A DNA stretch of 64,000 bases from Hofstenia miamia. Lineage: Eukaryota > Xenacoelomorpha > Acoela. The number at the start of each line of letters is the position of its first letter. The first letter of the stretch is position 1. The position numbers were made by a program, and so were the translations under genes. The notes under the pieces are model-generated. The model saw nothing but the letters and a program-made list of their open reading frames with translations. It was not told the origin of the DNA and made no database searches. Where the stretch lies: assembly GCA_004352715.1 (NCBI GenBank), contig SCFE01000001.1:3297106-3361105 (forward strand). Reading direction: 5' to 3'. This document shows, piece after piece, positions 12,346 through 22,989 of this stretch.

Positions 12346-12359
12346 TAAAATATATATAT

Positions 12360-13136
12360 ATGCATAAAAACGAACACGTAGACAATCAAAATCAAGCGGA
12401 CGAATTTCTTCACATCCTCAACTCACTCCTTCCTTCAATTCAATTTACTCAAGAAACAGAAACCAATGGTCATCTCAATTTCCTTGATGTCTCTCTCCAC
12501 CGAGCTTCCTCTTCGTTTGAAACTTCTCTCTACATCAAACCCTCAAACACTGGGTTATATATCCCCTTCAATTCCTACTGTTCTGAAAAATATAAGCTAT
12601 CTATTCCTCGTAACTTATTTTCCCGAGCCGTCCGCCTATCATCTTCTTATCAAAAAGTAACTGAAGCTTTTGATACAATCTTTCAAAATCTCCGAAAAAA
12701 TGATTATCCTGATAATGTTCTCCGTCGCTCATTTAATGATGCCCTTAATCCATCGCCTCAAACCGCCCTGTGTGAAAAAAGTCAATTTATTGGAAAGCTC
12801 TCAACAAGAAATTCACTTCAACTCAAATCAAGCCTGTCTTTCAATCATTCAAAACCAGCAACATCTTTTCAAACAAATATTCCATTCCGATGTCTCTACG
12901 CTCTTCTCCTGTTTATAAATATCAATGTCATAAGCGTGAGCACTTATACATAGGAGAGACAAGAAGACATCTTCAAACCAGAATCCGAGAACATCTCTAC
13001 GGTCATCTTTGCTCAGAAGTCTTCCTCCATCATCAAAGCCATGCCGCCACTTCATCTAATTTTTCAGTCAATCTGTCATCCATCTTCAAAGATAGCCGAA
13101 GCAATTGCAATCAAAGAAATCCGCCCGTCACTTAAN
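12360..13136 (+). pseudogene. Penelope-like element fragment 1 (RT thumb plus GIY-YIG)
   Basis: The plus frame opens with NQADEFLHILNSLLPSIQFT and GHLNFLDVSLHR, the region just after the YxDD box in Penelope-like RTs. It continues into a frame-shifted GIY-YIG endonuclease containing EHLYIGETRRHLQTRIREHL (12,937-12,996). PLEs encode an RT fused to this nicking endonuclease. The first half of the RT is missing. The linker before the endonuclease differs from fragment 2, as if deleted. One cysteine of the C-x2-C zinc-binding pair before YIG is arginine here (CHKR). The copy ends at the single N at 13,136. Confidence 0.9.
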
Positions 13137-13796
13137 TGTTAACCATTATTCTATACGTTGATATAGCGAGAAGATAGCACAACACTGCACATAAAGCTAA
13201 CTCAATAATTACTGATGATTAATCATCTTGAAAATGCACCCGCTTAAATAAAACCTTGCAGATGATTGGATGGCATATTACACACACTGAAAATGTAGGA
13301 TGCGAGTCCAAGCGGCGTGAATTTGCATTATTATTTATCGTGGCCTCTAACTATTTAGAATTTGCTGCAAGGTTCCGGGCCGTGTTTATAGAAGGCCTTG
13401 AAGTATTATGTAAGAATTTAAACCAAAATGGTTGTCGACCAAATCATTGACAGTGCAGCATCAAAATAGGCAAGTTTTTGGCTTTAAAATCAAGCATTAT
13501 ATTTTGCTCTGGTGTCTACTGCATAAATTTGTCAATAATTTAGAATAAAACCTGTTATAGGATAATTTCCTAGACTGTAGTTATAGATCGAATCAGTGGA
13601 CAGAAGCAAATCAATAGTTTAGCTAATTTGCATTCTTCTTATTTCAAAGTCTTTATTGATTCAGTTGTTAACAAAGCCGCAACATTTAAGGTTCGATTGC
13701 GATCACGAATTTTTCGCAACTATTTTGCTAGTTTTAAATTTTTGAATGTATGCCCTCATACGTACACAATTAGATCTATGTAGTGATGTCCAAGCA
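13137..13796. other. Spacer between PLE fragments, no gene seen
   Basis: Unrelated AT-rich sequence between two nearly identical PLE segments. It starts at the single N (13,136) and ends at a short (TA) run. A 64-codon plus frame at 13,256-13,450 shows no motif. Confidence 0.5.
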
Positions 13797-14399
13797 GTAT
13801 ATATATATAGACCCAAAAAAAATCTTGAAGCTTCAGTAAAAAATCTCAACAAGAAATTCACTTCAACTCAAATCAAGCCTGTCTTTCAATCATTCAAAAC
13901 CAGCAACATCTTTTCAAACAAAGATTCCATTCCGATGTCTCTACGCTCTTCTCTTGTTTATAAATATCAATGTCATAAGTGTGAGCACTTATACATAGGA
14001 GAGACAAGAAGACATCTTCAAACCAGAATCCGAGAACATCTCTACGGTCATCTTCGCTCAGAAGTCTTCCTCCATCATCAAAGCCATGCCGCCACTTCAT
14101 CTAATTTTTCAGTCATAATCTGTCATCCATCTTCAAAGATAGCCGAAGCAATTGCAATCAAAGAAATCCGCCCGTCACTTAATAATCAAGTCGAAATCAA
14201 ACTTCACCTCTTCTAAGCTGTCAATCATCCTGTCAATCAATCAACCAATCATTTACTGCAGTATATATAATCTTTAATTTTAAATGCTGTTTGTTATTGC
14301 TGATGAAGGCTAATAATGTAGCCGAAAGTACTTCAAATATACTTCGTCTACGTGTTCGTTTTTATGCACATGAAAAAACTATATATATATATATATATA
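13797..14399 (+). mobile_element. Penelope-like element fragment 2 (intact GIY-YIG domain and 3' end)
   Basis: This begins right after a (TA) run. The plus frame to 14,216 encodes the PLE linker (LEASVKNLNKKFTS) and a GIY-YIG domain. It has CHKCEHLYIGETRRH with both zinc cysteines present, and the R-x-x-E-H segment follows. The coding part is uninterrupted to its stop. The 3' untranslated end carries a hammerhead-like motif at 14,300-14,345. It then has a 23-bp sequence (14,347-14,370) that is the exact reverse complement of the start of fragment 1 at 12,360-12,382, followed by (TA)n. Identity with fragment 1 over the shared ~330 bp is very high, so the duplication is recent. Confidence 0.85.
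14300..14345 (+). ncRNA. Hammerhead-ribozyme-like motif in PLE 3' end
   Basis: The order is CTGATGA (14,300-14,306), a GGCT/AGCC stem (14,308-14,311 with 14,320-14,323), GAAA (14,324-14,327), then a short AGTA/TACT stem. This matches the conserved core order of type I hammerhead ribozymes, which are known in Penelope-like elements. One extra A sits before stem II and stem I pairing is weak, so self-cleavage is doubtful for this copy. Confidence 0.5.
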
Positions 14400-15612
14400 G
14401 ATCAGAGGTAATATTGGAGGCAAAAAACTAAAAAAGTTGAAAATCGCAGTGTCATCAACGTACACTAGACAGGATGAGTTGAGGACTGATTGGGGGAGGT
14501 CGTTGATAGCAATTAGGAAGAATATAACAGCAAACACAGAAACTTGAGGAGCACCAATAGACACAGGAGCAGGAGAGGAAATAGCCGAGTTGATTTTAAC
14601 ACACTGATGACGACTGGAGAGGTAAGACTGGAAGAGTTCGATGAAATCAGCATCAAAGATAAATAAACGTAGTTTGTCAAAATAGAATGTACGAGTCGAT
14701 CAAAAGCTCTAGAAATGTCAAGAAAGATAATGCAACCAGGATCATTACGATAAGCGTGGAAATAGCAGTTTTCAGTCAAGGTGATAAGTTAGTGATGGTA
14801 GAACGACCTGGAAGGTTACCATGCTGAGAAGAGGAGATGAGGTGCCGAACTTTAGGGAAAATAACGAAAGACCAGGCGCTCAAAGATAAGATGATAGCAA
14901 AGACCAGACAATTTGCAGAACTTAAGCATGAGGGAAATATCATGGGGGTTGAAGACGATGTCACATAGGCGAATAAGTGGGGAGGTGGCAGGAGTACTTG
15001 GACAGAGAGAGACAGGATCCGAGAAATTCGAGGCGAAATAGGCATTGAAAAGACCAGCCTTCTCCAGATCCGAATGTACAGAAAGATGGTTCCAATTCAA
15101 GCTGGGGAGATCAGGTTTGGAATGCAAGGAACGAAAAAAAGAGTACGAGTCTTAAAGAGATCCAGATGAGAAGCTGGACAGCAGAGAGATTTTGTCGAGT
15201 TCCATAAGCTGATGACGTCTTCTGTGGGAGAAGAGAGCTTCGAAGAATCAGAAGGACCGTAGCGGCGTTTGAAAGATTCAAGTTTATTCAAAAAGTGTAC
15301 AGTAAGGAATGAGAAGTAGAAAGGGAGAGATATACGCTTTTTCCGACGACGGGGAACAAAGGATGACATAACTTTGTGAAGGAAGGTGTACCAGTCATCA
15401 GCAGAGAAAGAGTCATTAAAAATGGGGAATGAGGAGGAGAGAGCAGCATTAAGAGATACAAAATCACTGTTAGATCGACCATATTGAGGAGCAGGAGGAC
15501 AAGCAATAAAATTGACAGACAGGTTGAAGCGAACAAATGAGTGATCAGACATATTAACCGGAACAGGGACTACAGGTGCCAAAATACGATGAGGATGAGA
15601 GCACAAAACCAA
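14379..15612 (-). pseudogene. LINE A copy 2 linker and reverse transcriptase
   Basis: Minus frames at 15,097-15,612 give the ORF2 linker (SDHSFVRFNLSVNFI, DDWYTFLHKVMSSFVPRRR). Frames at 14,513-15,045 give RT segments, including FLDISRAFDRLVHSIL (motif A, catalytic D). The frame at 14,379-14,564 gives YVDDTAIF (motif C). The B motif reads GAPQVSVF instead of the usual GVPQGSVL. Several frameshifts are present; it is not functional. Confidence 0.8.
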
Positions 15613-15795
15613 GTCAAGGAGGAAGTAGGAGAAAATACAAGTTGTTCAAGAGTAGGAAGCGAAAAGATCCAGGCGTCAGAGTCAAGTGCATTCCAACAAA
15701 CATTAGGGAGGTTGAAGTCACCACAGACGAGGAGATGGGGAGGAGTGGGAAATCCAAGTTGACGAGAATGAGTGATAGACTGATCATGAAGGTGC

Positions 15796-16230
15796 TCAAG
15801 CATGGATAAAAATCAGCAAGGGGAATACGAAAAGGACTGTTGGAAGGAGGGTTGTAAACACAGAGAAGAGAAAAATGTGATCACTGAGAACAACAGCACA
15901 GCCGCAACAGAAATCAAAGGAAAAAGACTCAAAGGAGAGGGGGTTGATGACAAGATTAGGACGACTTGAGGCAATGAGAACATCACCATGACGACCACTA
16001 GAGCGATCCATACGGCAGAGAAATTTAAGTGTGGAGTTAGGAAAAACAACACTGTCAGGAAGAGAAGGATCAAGCCAGGTTTCAGTAATGAAAATGAAGT
16101 CTTCAGGAGACTGCAAGAGGAAGTTGTAAAAACTGAGACGACAATTTAATGAGACAAGACTGTGAGCATTGGTGAGCAAAAAAGAGAAACCATAGTTGCG
16201 ATGAGGAGTAAGTTTTAAGCTAGGAGCATC
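15796..16230 (-). pseudogene. LINE A copy 2 endonuclease
   Basis: The minus frame reads LVSLNCRLSFYNFLLQSPED and then FIFITETWLDPSLPDSVVFP, the APE endonuclease metal-binding block, followed by a G-R-H-G-D-V-L-I-A segment. The frame breaks at about 15,800, but homologous sequence continues in other frames to about 15,570. Confidence 0.8.
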
Positions 16231-16282
16231 AAGTATTCAATCACGACGGCGAGGACGAAGGCCAAAATATTTGTGCTCAGCA

Positions 16283-16880
16283 TCAGAGAGGCAATAAAGA
16301 AGCCATCCGACCACACTTCAGGATTCTTGAGAACATGATGAAACTCTTGATTACAGACAATATGAAAGGAGGGAATGGAGAATCCGTACGCATTGGAATG
16401 GGAATGACGTTAGTAAATTGGAGTGAGGAGGAACGTAGATGATCAGCAACATCAGAAGCAGAAACAGAATTAGCAAAACGGCCAATGTAGATATGAGCTT
16501 TACTAGGAGGACGAGGAAGAGAACTAATCGGAACAGCAGGCAGTTGGCAGGACGAACTAGTGCCAAAGATATGACGTGGGCGATGATTGCGATGAGTAGG
16601 CAGAGGACCAGACTGTTCAGGGGCACGTGGCAAAGCAGGCGAGGGAGCGGCAGTAGGAGCAGAACGTGAGGCAGGATGATCACGACGGTTGGTAATGGTG
16701 CTTGAGGCAGCAGCACTGTATGAGAACATTTGAGATTGTAGAGAGGAAACGTCGGAGGAAAGCTTTGTGAGGGATTCAGACAAGGATGATATGACACCCG
16801 GACTATCATTGGAGGAGGGGAGCGAGGTAGAGAGAGAAGTGACAGCTTGGCGCAGCAACGAAATGATGGTGCCATTTTAT
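16283..16880 (-). pseudogene. LINE A ORF1, RNA-binding-domain-like
   Basis: A minus frame of about 190 codons has a serine/proline-rich middle. It then has AHIYIGRFANSVSASDVADH, which looks like the first strand and helix of an RRM-type RNA-binding fold (Y-I-G-R-F). ORF1 proteins of many APE LINEs coat the element RNA. No clean ATG starts this frame, and the frame shifts after about 16,283. The serine-rich segment SLTKLSSDVSSLQSQM could form a short coiled coil. Confidence 0.6.
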
Positions 16881-16899
16881 AATTTTTCTGTAACTTATA

Positions 16900-17790
16900 A
16901 TTAAACGTTTTCTGTCTAAATATATATCTCGTGGTATTGCGTGTTACGAATTTCATTAATTATGCAAATTTATAGGTTTATATCTATTATTATTTAAACT
17001 TTTTACGTATGTTATTGTATTTCTCACCGTTTTTTACCCTATATTGGTGTTTACTTTGTCCGCGGGTTCTGCCTGCACCCTATTCTTAACCAACTTAGTA
17101 TAGTAAGTCACAATCTACATTGGCATGCGCGAGTGAAGTTAATAAAATTTGCAAACAGTAACTGTTTAAATCGAATTAATGCAATTTTAACGTTATTGTT
17201 AACAATAATTCAAAAACATGAAGAAATAATATAGATTGCGCATTTCTAAAGTTCATCAATGACATAAGTGTATTACATGAAGAATAATCATCTATTGAAC
17301 TACAACTACAAACCATAAACATTTTAAGGAAAGTTTAAATGAGGAATTTGGCATTTGGTGGTTGGGTGTGCTTAAAATGCGAAGACGAAAAGCAAATTAC
17401 TGCCCAGAAACAAAATTGTGATGACATGTTAGAACATAACATGTTTGGAGTATATAATAGTGTCACATTTATAATGTCGACATTTTCTGCAATTTTAAAT
17501 TAATAGGTGAATAAGAAACAAGGAACCGGCTTAGGGAATTTTATATAACCATAATAAGCTCAAGATTAAAATATAATTGCAGAATCTTGTTATTAAAACC
17601 CTTAACTATTGAATCCAATTGACAAATAAATTAATGAGTGACACTGGCTATGTTCTCCTTTCCCTTGTGGCTCAATTTTAATGATTTTCACACAAGTAAT
17701 TGATGTTTCACTCAACATAACTAAAGAAACAGATAACACTAAGTTCTTCTTCCAAGGTTTAGGTTAAAGTTTTTTGGTAGTGACATAGTC
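16900..17790. other. No gene seen
   Basis: AT-rich sequence with ordinary CpG content up to about 17.5 kb; no element termini or ORFs above background. It forms the left flank of the CpG-poor gypsy block. Confidence 0.5.
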
Positions 17791-17809
17791 AATACCTCAG
17801 AGACAACTC

Positions 17810-19670
17810 TCTGAGCTGGAGTGGACCTCGGATGACTATGCACAGAGACAACTCTCTTTGCATGAATCAGAGGAGCATAGAGAGCCTTTTGCCCAGTTAT
17901 CTAACATAACCTCGCCCTGTGTTGACTTGAAACCCCTCCTAGTCCTGGTCCTTCCTCCTGCAACTCAGCTAGTATTAGGTCCCAAAAAGCCAAGGAATGC
18001 AAAGCTAAAACATCCATACTTTATTGCTATTCAGAAAGCAGTCTGTTTAGTCAGAGATAATATATCAGAAGAAACAAAGAATAGGTTGTGATGGACATTT
18101 AACACTAAGGATCTAACCTGTTCAGTTGACTTTATTCCCTTTGTCATAAATGCAGGGCATAGACCTCAGATCAATGTGATTATTTGTTATGATTCTAAGA
18201 TGCTAGCTGGCATGGCATGACCTTACTGGCAAAGTACTGTTCACACTATGTTTGATGAGGACTTCAACCTGTCTCACCTGTGCCAGTTTCTAAACAGTAA
18301 AGAAAAGATAAAGAAATTTGAATGTGTTAACATTGATTTTGACAACCTGCTAGTTGTCTACTTTTTTCATGTCAATGAGGTGAACCACCCCTGAATCATG
18401 GAAAAGATTGAAATAGCCTATACACTTGTCAAGGTGGAGAAGATATGCTTAGTAATGTTCTTAAAAGAAGAGTACCAGGATACCATACTGGATGAAGTTG
18501 TAAGTTTACACTTTTGTATGGAGAATTTCACCATTCTGTACAAAAGCTCCTACCAGCCTACCAGTATGTATAATACTCACATAATCTTGGCTACTAAGAT
18601 CATCTACACTGATCTGCTCTTGTGCAAGAAAATTCTGACACACCATCTTACAGTCAATACTCATCTGATAATCAATATGTGCATCCAGGCCCAATCACTC
18701 AAGTCAATCAACATTAGCTTGCCTGGCCTCTGCTATGATATCTCTGATCTTCATACAGGTTTTGCATTTTCACAAAGTGCTGCTACCCATCAAGAAATTG
18801 ATGAGGTTGTACACCACTAATTCTGCCATCATGGAGAGTGTGCCAGGGAAAGAAGAAAGTCTCTGCCCATCTCACAGACCACATTAATTACGTCTATACC
18901 ACCTCTGAAGTTAACCAATCTATGCAAACTAAGGAGTATAAGGACACATTGCTAGAAAGTGGTAACCCTGAGCACATATACATAAATGGGAAACTAACCA
19001 TCAAGGATATTTTTTAGAAGGGCCATCCTATCTCTACTCAACTAGAGAAAATACATCAAACCATCAATTTGCTAGACCCTCATGTTGTCATTCTATTTCA
19101 AGCTGGAGGAGACTTGATGTGGGCTAATAAAGCTGAAACTATAACCTGATATTACAATGTAACCAAGTGTATCAAGATCATTAACATGCTAAGTGCCAGC
19201 ATAACAGACCCCAAAGAAATGATGCTGCAACAAGTAAATGAGTATTGTTTGCTCTTCATTGACCATGCTACCTGTATGGGATCTCTCAGGGAAGTCTTCC
19301 TTATCTTTTATCCCAATACCAAAGTTAGTGTGGATGATGTGCACACCTTGGACACTGACGCCTTGATGATGCTCCTTATCACCCTCAAGGGCCTTTGTCT
19401 TTACGAGAGTTTTTATGATACCTTCACCCAGAGGTTGAACATTGTTGCAACAAAACTGTCCTATTAGTTCAAGGCTACCAGAGCTCAAATATTTCAGATT
19501 ACACAGTGAAACTGTCACTCAATGGGAGACATTAATGCAGGTCACCAGGCAGCCCTGCTATGCAGAAGTTTCATCCTGGGATGACATATTGGCCAAAGAG
19601 ATGATTGAAGAAGCCCAAAAGTTGTTGTGTGGTCCTACAGTCCAACTGTTACCACAGATTTAACCATGCA
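17810..19670 (+). pseudogene. Element E 3' ORF region, unknown function
   Basis: The frame is broken by several stops but clearly parallels the minus-strand region 30,540-27,340. Shared blocks include TSDDYAQRQ near 17,830, HPYFIAIQKAV near 18,010, DNLLVVYFFHVNEV near 18,340, and EEYQDTILDEVVSLHFCMEN near 18,470. The far C-terminal part (19,186-19,663) also aligns. It sits between the integrase end and the LTR, the position where errantiviruses and some gypsy elements carry an extra ORF. I see no signal peptide, furin-like site or fusion motif that would prove an envelope protein. About 1.4 kb is missing internally near 18,820. Confidence 0.6.
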
Positions 19671-19679
19671 ATGGGGGCA

Positions 19680-20551
19680 TGTAGAGTCACTCAGGGCCTC
19701 TCTTTTATTTTATTTTAATTCTAGGCACTCTCAAATTAATTTGGTGCTATTTTGTTTAATGAATTGTTAATTTGTGATTTTTTTCAAACCTAAGTTTTGA
19801 ACTTAGTGATTGTCCCCTCAGAGCTTTAGATTACATGTAATTGCTCAGTTAATTTGCGAGGGAAAGAAACTTTTGTAAAAAACAGTAAATATTTACCTTC
19901 TTTTGTTATAAATACCGAACTCAAATGTAAGCAAATGTTAAATAAATTTCGTTCTCAATAGATACCATTTGCTTTTTTATTATATTATATTTTACTAACT
20001 ATTTTAGCTCTGGTATGAATTGTAAGATCTGGTGATAATGTGGGATGAACTCTGCTGTGCCTGGGGTGATAACTTGCTCCTTGACAGATGTGAGCCCATA
20101 TTGTGGTCACTTTAGGCTATGTGTAGGCATAGGTAATAAAGGAACTACAACATCTATTGATCAAACATGAACAAATTAGAACACACCTCAAATATACTAT
20201 GCCATTGCCATAAATGAATATGTGGTAACTACATGTTATTTAATATCTTATTACATGAGCTGAGAAGATAAACCCAGAGATCAATTAGTTGTATTGAGCT
20301 AGAAATTACAACTTGAGACACACAATTAACACCTTGGATTTGTAAGGATGGATTCAAATGGCTTGGCTTTGGCAAGATGCTGTGTGAATTGGTTGCTACT
20401 TTAACTGTCTTGGAATTACTTTTTTCTAAAATGAAATTGGTGAATTACCAATCTTCATTTGCTTTGTTAGAGAGTGGGTTGCTCTCAGTAATGGTAATCT
20501 TCTGCAACCTTCATACCACTTGAGCTGCTAGATGCACCCTGCAATTCTACA
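19680..20551 (+). repeat. 3' LTR of element E
   Basis: Starts TGTAGAGTCACTCAGGGCC after the polypurine tract and ends CTGCAATTCTACA, giving TGTAGA...TCTACA ends. Its first ~410 bp match the LTR at 27,321-26,802 read on minus. Its last ~220 bp (20,330-20,551) match the minus strand of 36,080-35,851. It is therefore the longest LTR version in the window, and the other two are deleted or truncated forms. Confidence 0.7.
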
Positions 20552-21060
20552 ATAGTCAGTTGTTCTTGAATTTGTAAATTCAAGTAATTTCATCAATTTT
20601 TCAAATATTTTAATTTCAAATTGCACTCCTCTATCTGATATAAGGATTTCCATTGGCCCCAATTTTACAATTCACTGTTTTAATAGTTTTTTCTGCTACT
20701 GCATTTGCTGTCATTGTCTCTATTAGTATCATTATTGCATACGTTCTAAAATTATCAACTATTCCCAATATATTGGTATCCTTCATCATCCTGAGATAAT
20801 TTGTCTAAATCAACATGTACAATATGATTTGATGCAGCTGTGATTATTTTCTTCAGCAGCACTGTCTGTCTCAGGAAGTGTGCTATATTGTTTAACAAAC
20901 ACATTGTGCATTTATTAAATATTTCCTCCAAAATGTTTTAACTGCCACTGTTATAAATCTTGTATTAAATATCATTTCCATTTTTATGATAATAATATGA
21001 CCTATTTCATGTATCTTCCTTATCAAGTCTCATTTAAATTATTCTAGTATGGCAATTCAC
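20552..21060 (-). pseudogene. G1 integrase core fragment
   Basis: The minus strand near 20,665-20,560 reads GPMEILISDRGVQFEIKIF, matching the second catalytic aspartate block (S-D-R-G-x-Q-F) of Ty3/gypsy integrases. A short T-x-x-Y segment follows. The final glutamate block would lie beyond 20,552, where element E begins. Integrase joins the cDNA to host DNA. Upstream parts are heavily eroded. Confidence 0.7.
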
Positions 21061-21063
21061 ATT

Positions 21064-21300
21064 GTTTTCCTTCAATTTAGAGTAGTCCATTCTTATTAAA
21101 TTTCCAATTGGTATCTTTTGAACTATCTATTAGATATTGTCCCATTAGTTTTTCTATTATTTCATCCTCAGTGATTTCTTCCTTTATCACAATTTGTAGA
21201 ATTGACTTGCCTTCTTTATCTGCTTTTATCTCTGATAAGTTGTCATATTCATTGCTTAGTAAAATGAAATTGTTTCTTGTCTCCTTCAATTGTTTTATAT
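21064..21300 (-). pseudogene. G1 pol segment before integrase
   Basis: A 70-codon acidic minus frame (KEGKSILQIVIKEEITEDE) lies between the RT and integrase parts of G1. Its position fits the RNase H to integrase linker, but no catalytic residues are visible. It may simply be eroded pol sequence. Confidence 0.35.
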
Positions 21301-21507
21301 CTCACTGATATTTTGATAATGCTGTCTAAAAGTGGACATTCTTGTGTAATATTCCTTTTCTATGTTCAATTTTGTATTTAAATTCACTAAGATATTCTAT
21401 CAATTATGAAATTACTGAAGATTTTTCACCTGACAAATTCTTTAGTCACACAAGTCTGCTGTTGTTGGTTTTAACATTAAAATTGCTTCCTATCAGAAAG
21501 TATCTAA

Positions 21508-22882
21508 TGTAGCATCATCCCAAAATAATAGCTGCAACAAAGGAAGGATTAATGTCGAATGATTATAGTGATTAAATACAATCAAAAATATTATTGTAAA
21601 ATTTAGTTATGATTCTATTCATTTTGTAAAGATGCAACTAAGCTACAATATTGTGCAAAATTAAGAGAAACTTGTTAGCTGATCAAGTAACATTTGACAA
21701 ATTGCTATGAGCAAAATAATGCTTACATATGAACAGCCATATTGGCAGAAGAATTATTTGAAATTCAAAATCAGCAGGTACTTTAGAAATTTTAAATAAA
21801 TAGCTTTGAAATTAACTAGAAATTTGATGAACAATAAATTCTTCGGAGTTTATTTTATTTCTCATTCTTCACTTATCTGGTTTGATTAATTAATAAAATG
21901 TGCAGCTAGGCGAGTTGTGTTTAGTAGTGGCTGGATCCCATCACTGGATCGATTCAGAGGGTCCTTGTGCCAGTCATGAAACCNNNNNNNNNNNNNNNNN
22001 NNNNNNNNNNNNNNNNNNNNNNNNNNNNNNNNNNNNNNNNNNNNNNNNNNNNNNNNNNNNNNNNNNNNNNNNNNNNNNNNNNNNNNNNNNNNNNNNNNNN
22101 NNNNNNNNNNNNNNNNNNNNNNNNNNNNNNNNNNNNNNNNNNNNNNNNNNNNNNNNNNNNNNNNNNNNNNNNNNNNNNNNNNNNNNNNNNNNNNNNNNNN
22201 NNNNNNNNNNNNNNNNNNNNNNNNNNNNNNNNNNNNNNNNTATTGATCTACACATGTACGAAATAATAAATGCTTGAAACGACTGGATAGTTGAACCCTA
22301 GGAATATACATGTTATTAATAGTAGGAGACTCGACATAATTGACTTAAAAAGTTACCTTAAATGGATCCCTATTAAATGTAAGTTTAGGAAACTGCAATT
22401 TTATTAATTAAATTATTAAGCCAATAAGTTTACAGGAAAGGCTTACTTAATAATATTTGAATGCAGTTAGTATCAATGCCTGGTTGCCTTTACTTGAACA
22501 AATCAACAAACACTGTACAAAGTTGAGTTTAAGTCAGTTACAACTTAACATGAGTGCATGCACTGAACTCAAGTAAGGTACACATAATTAGTTCCAATTG
22601 AGCTGAGATGGTGCAGTGGATTCAATCGTCATTTGTAAAGGAGGGGAACTGTGCTGTGGAGATCAGCTTTGGGCAGTGGCCCACAGAAGAACTAGAGAAG
22701 AAATGTCACATGGCTCCATCACCTAAACAGTGTTAATTAATCCTCAATTAACGTAACTAGTTGATTAAAAAGGAAATGTCTGGCAATTCGATAACTTAGT
22801 AACTCCTCACCTGCAATTTACTGAGTGCTAATTATCAACAATAATTTACATGGTGCAAATAAGCTTGGTGGAGGATGTTACA
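21508..22882 (+). repeat. Solo LTR, family X, copy 1
   Basis: Begins TGTAGCATCATCC and ends GGAGGATGTTACA (inverted ends), and is flanked by a 4-bp duplication CTAA at 21,504-21,507 and 22,883-22,886. It resembles 34,078-35,200 along its length, in the same orientation. It contains the 257-N gap, so the true length is uncertain. No coding sequence is seen. Short 4-bp duplications with TG...CA ends fit an LTR retrotransposon solo LTR inserted into G1. Confidence 0.75.
21984..22240. other. Assembly gap (257 N)
   Basis: Run of N inside the solo LTR; open frames reported across it are artefacts. Confidence 1.
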
Positions 22883-22989
22883 CTAAATTTCTTTATTCTT
22901 TCAACTAAAATTGAATTGGTACTTCCTTAATTTCTTTTATCTGTAATAAACATGCTATGTTACTCACATCACAATCCAATATGAACTAT

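Larger units (their letters stand above)
10900..12352 (+). mobile_element. CR1/L2-like LINE, 5' part, truncated by a PLE
   Basis: Plus-strand remnants appear in LINE order: an ORF1 with esterase-like blocks (about 11,290-11,780) followed by the very start of ORF2 with its endonuclease (about 12,078-12,330). The sequence then stops at a short (TA) run at 12,353, directly followed by a PLE fragment. The rest of ORF2 is absent here. CR1 and L2 type LINEs are known to carry an SGNH-esterase ORF1, which fits. The left boundary is uncertain. Confidence 0.6.
14400..16900 (-). mobile_element. LINE family A, copy 2 (with ORF1, 3' truncated)
   Basis: Same family as 3,360-5,555, minus strand. This copy starts (high end) with an ORF1 and an AT-rich leader near 16,870-16,900. 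It runs through the endonuclease and RT and is cut off at 14,400, where a (TA)n tract and the PLE end begin, so it lacks about 380 bp of the 3' end seen in copy 1. Frameshifts break every domain, but nucleotide identity to copy 1 is high over long stretches, which points to moderate age. Confidence 0.85.
17800..20551 (+). mobile_element. Ty3/gypsy-type element E, 3' half with 3' LTR
   Basis: Plus-strand copy of the same family as the element at 26,802-36,223 (minus). It contains the 3' ORF region (about 17,810-19,670), a purine run ATGGGGGCA (about 19,671-19,679) as polypurine tract, and an LTR of about 870 bp. It has no gag, protease, RT or integrase, so it is 5' truncated at about 17,800. 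Relative to the other copy it lacks roughly 1.4 kb in the middle of the 3' ORF region. Its LTR end at 20,551 abuts integrase sequence of another gypsy element in the opposite orientation. Confidence 0.75.

Noticed and set aside
13681-13720. tRNA-like GGTTCGATTGC word
   Set aside because: Only a B-box-like word is present; no cloverleaf arms could be built around it.
17800-20551. A host multi-exon gene on plus at 17.8-19.7 kb
   Set aside because: The same sequence recurs on minus next to gypsy integrase and LTR, so it belongs to the element.
21886-22311. Open frames of 93-141 codons at 21.9-22.3 kb
   Set aside because: They cross the 257-N gap and have no real coding content.
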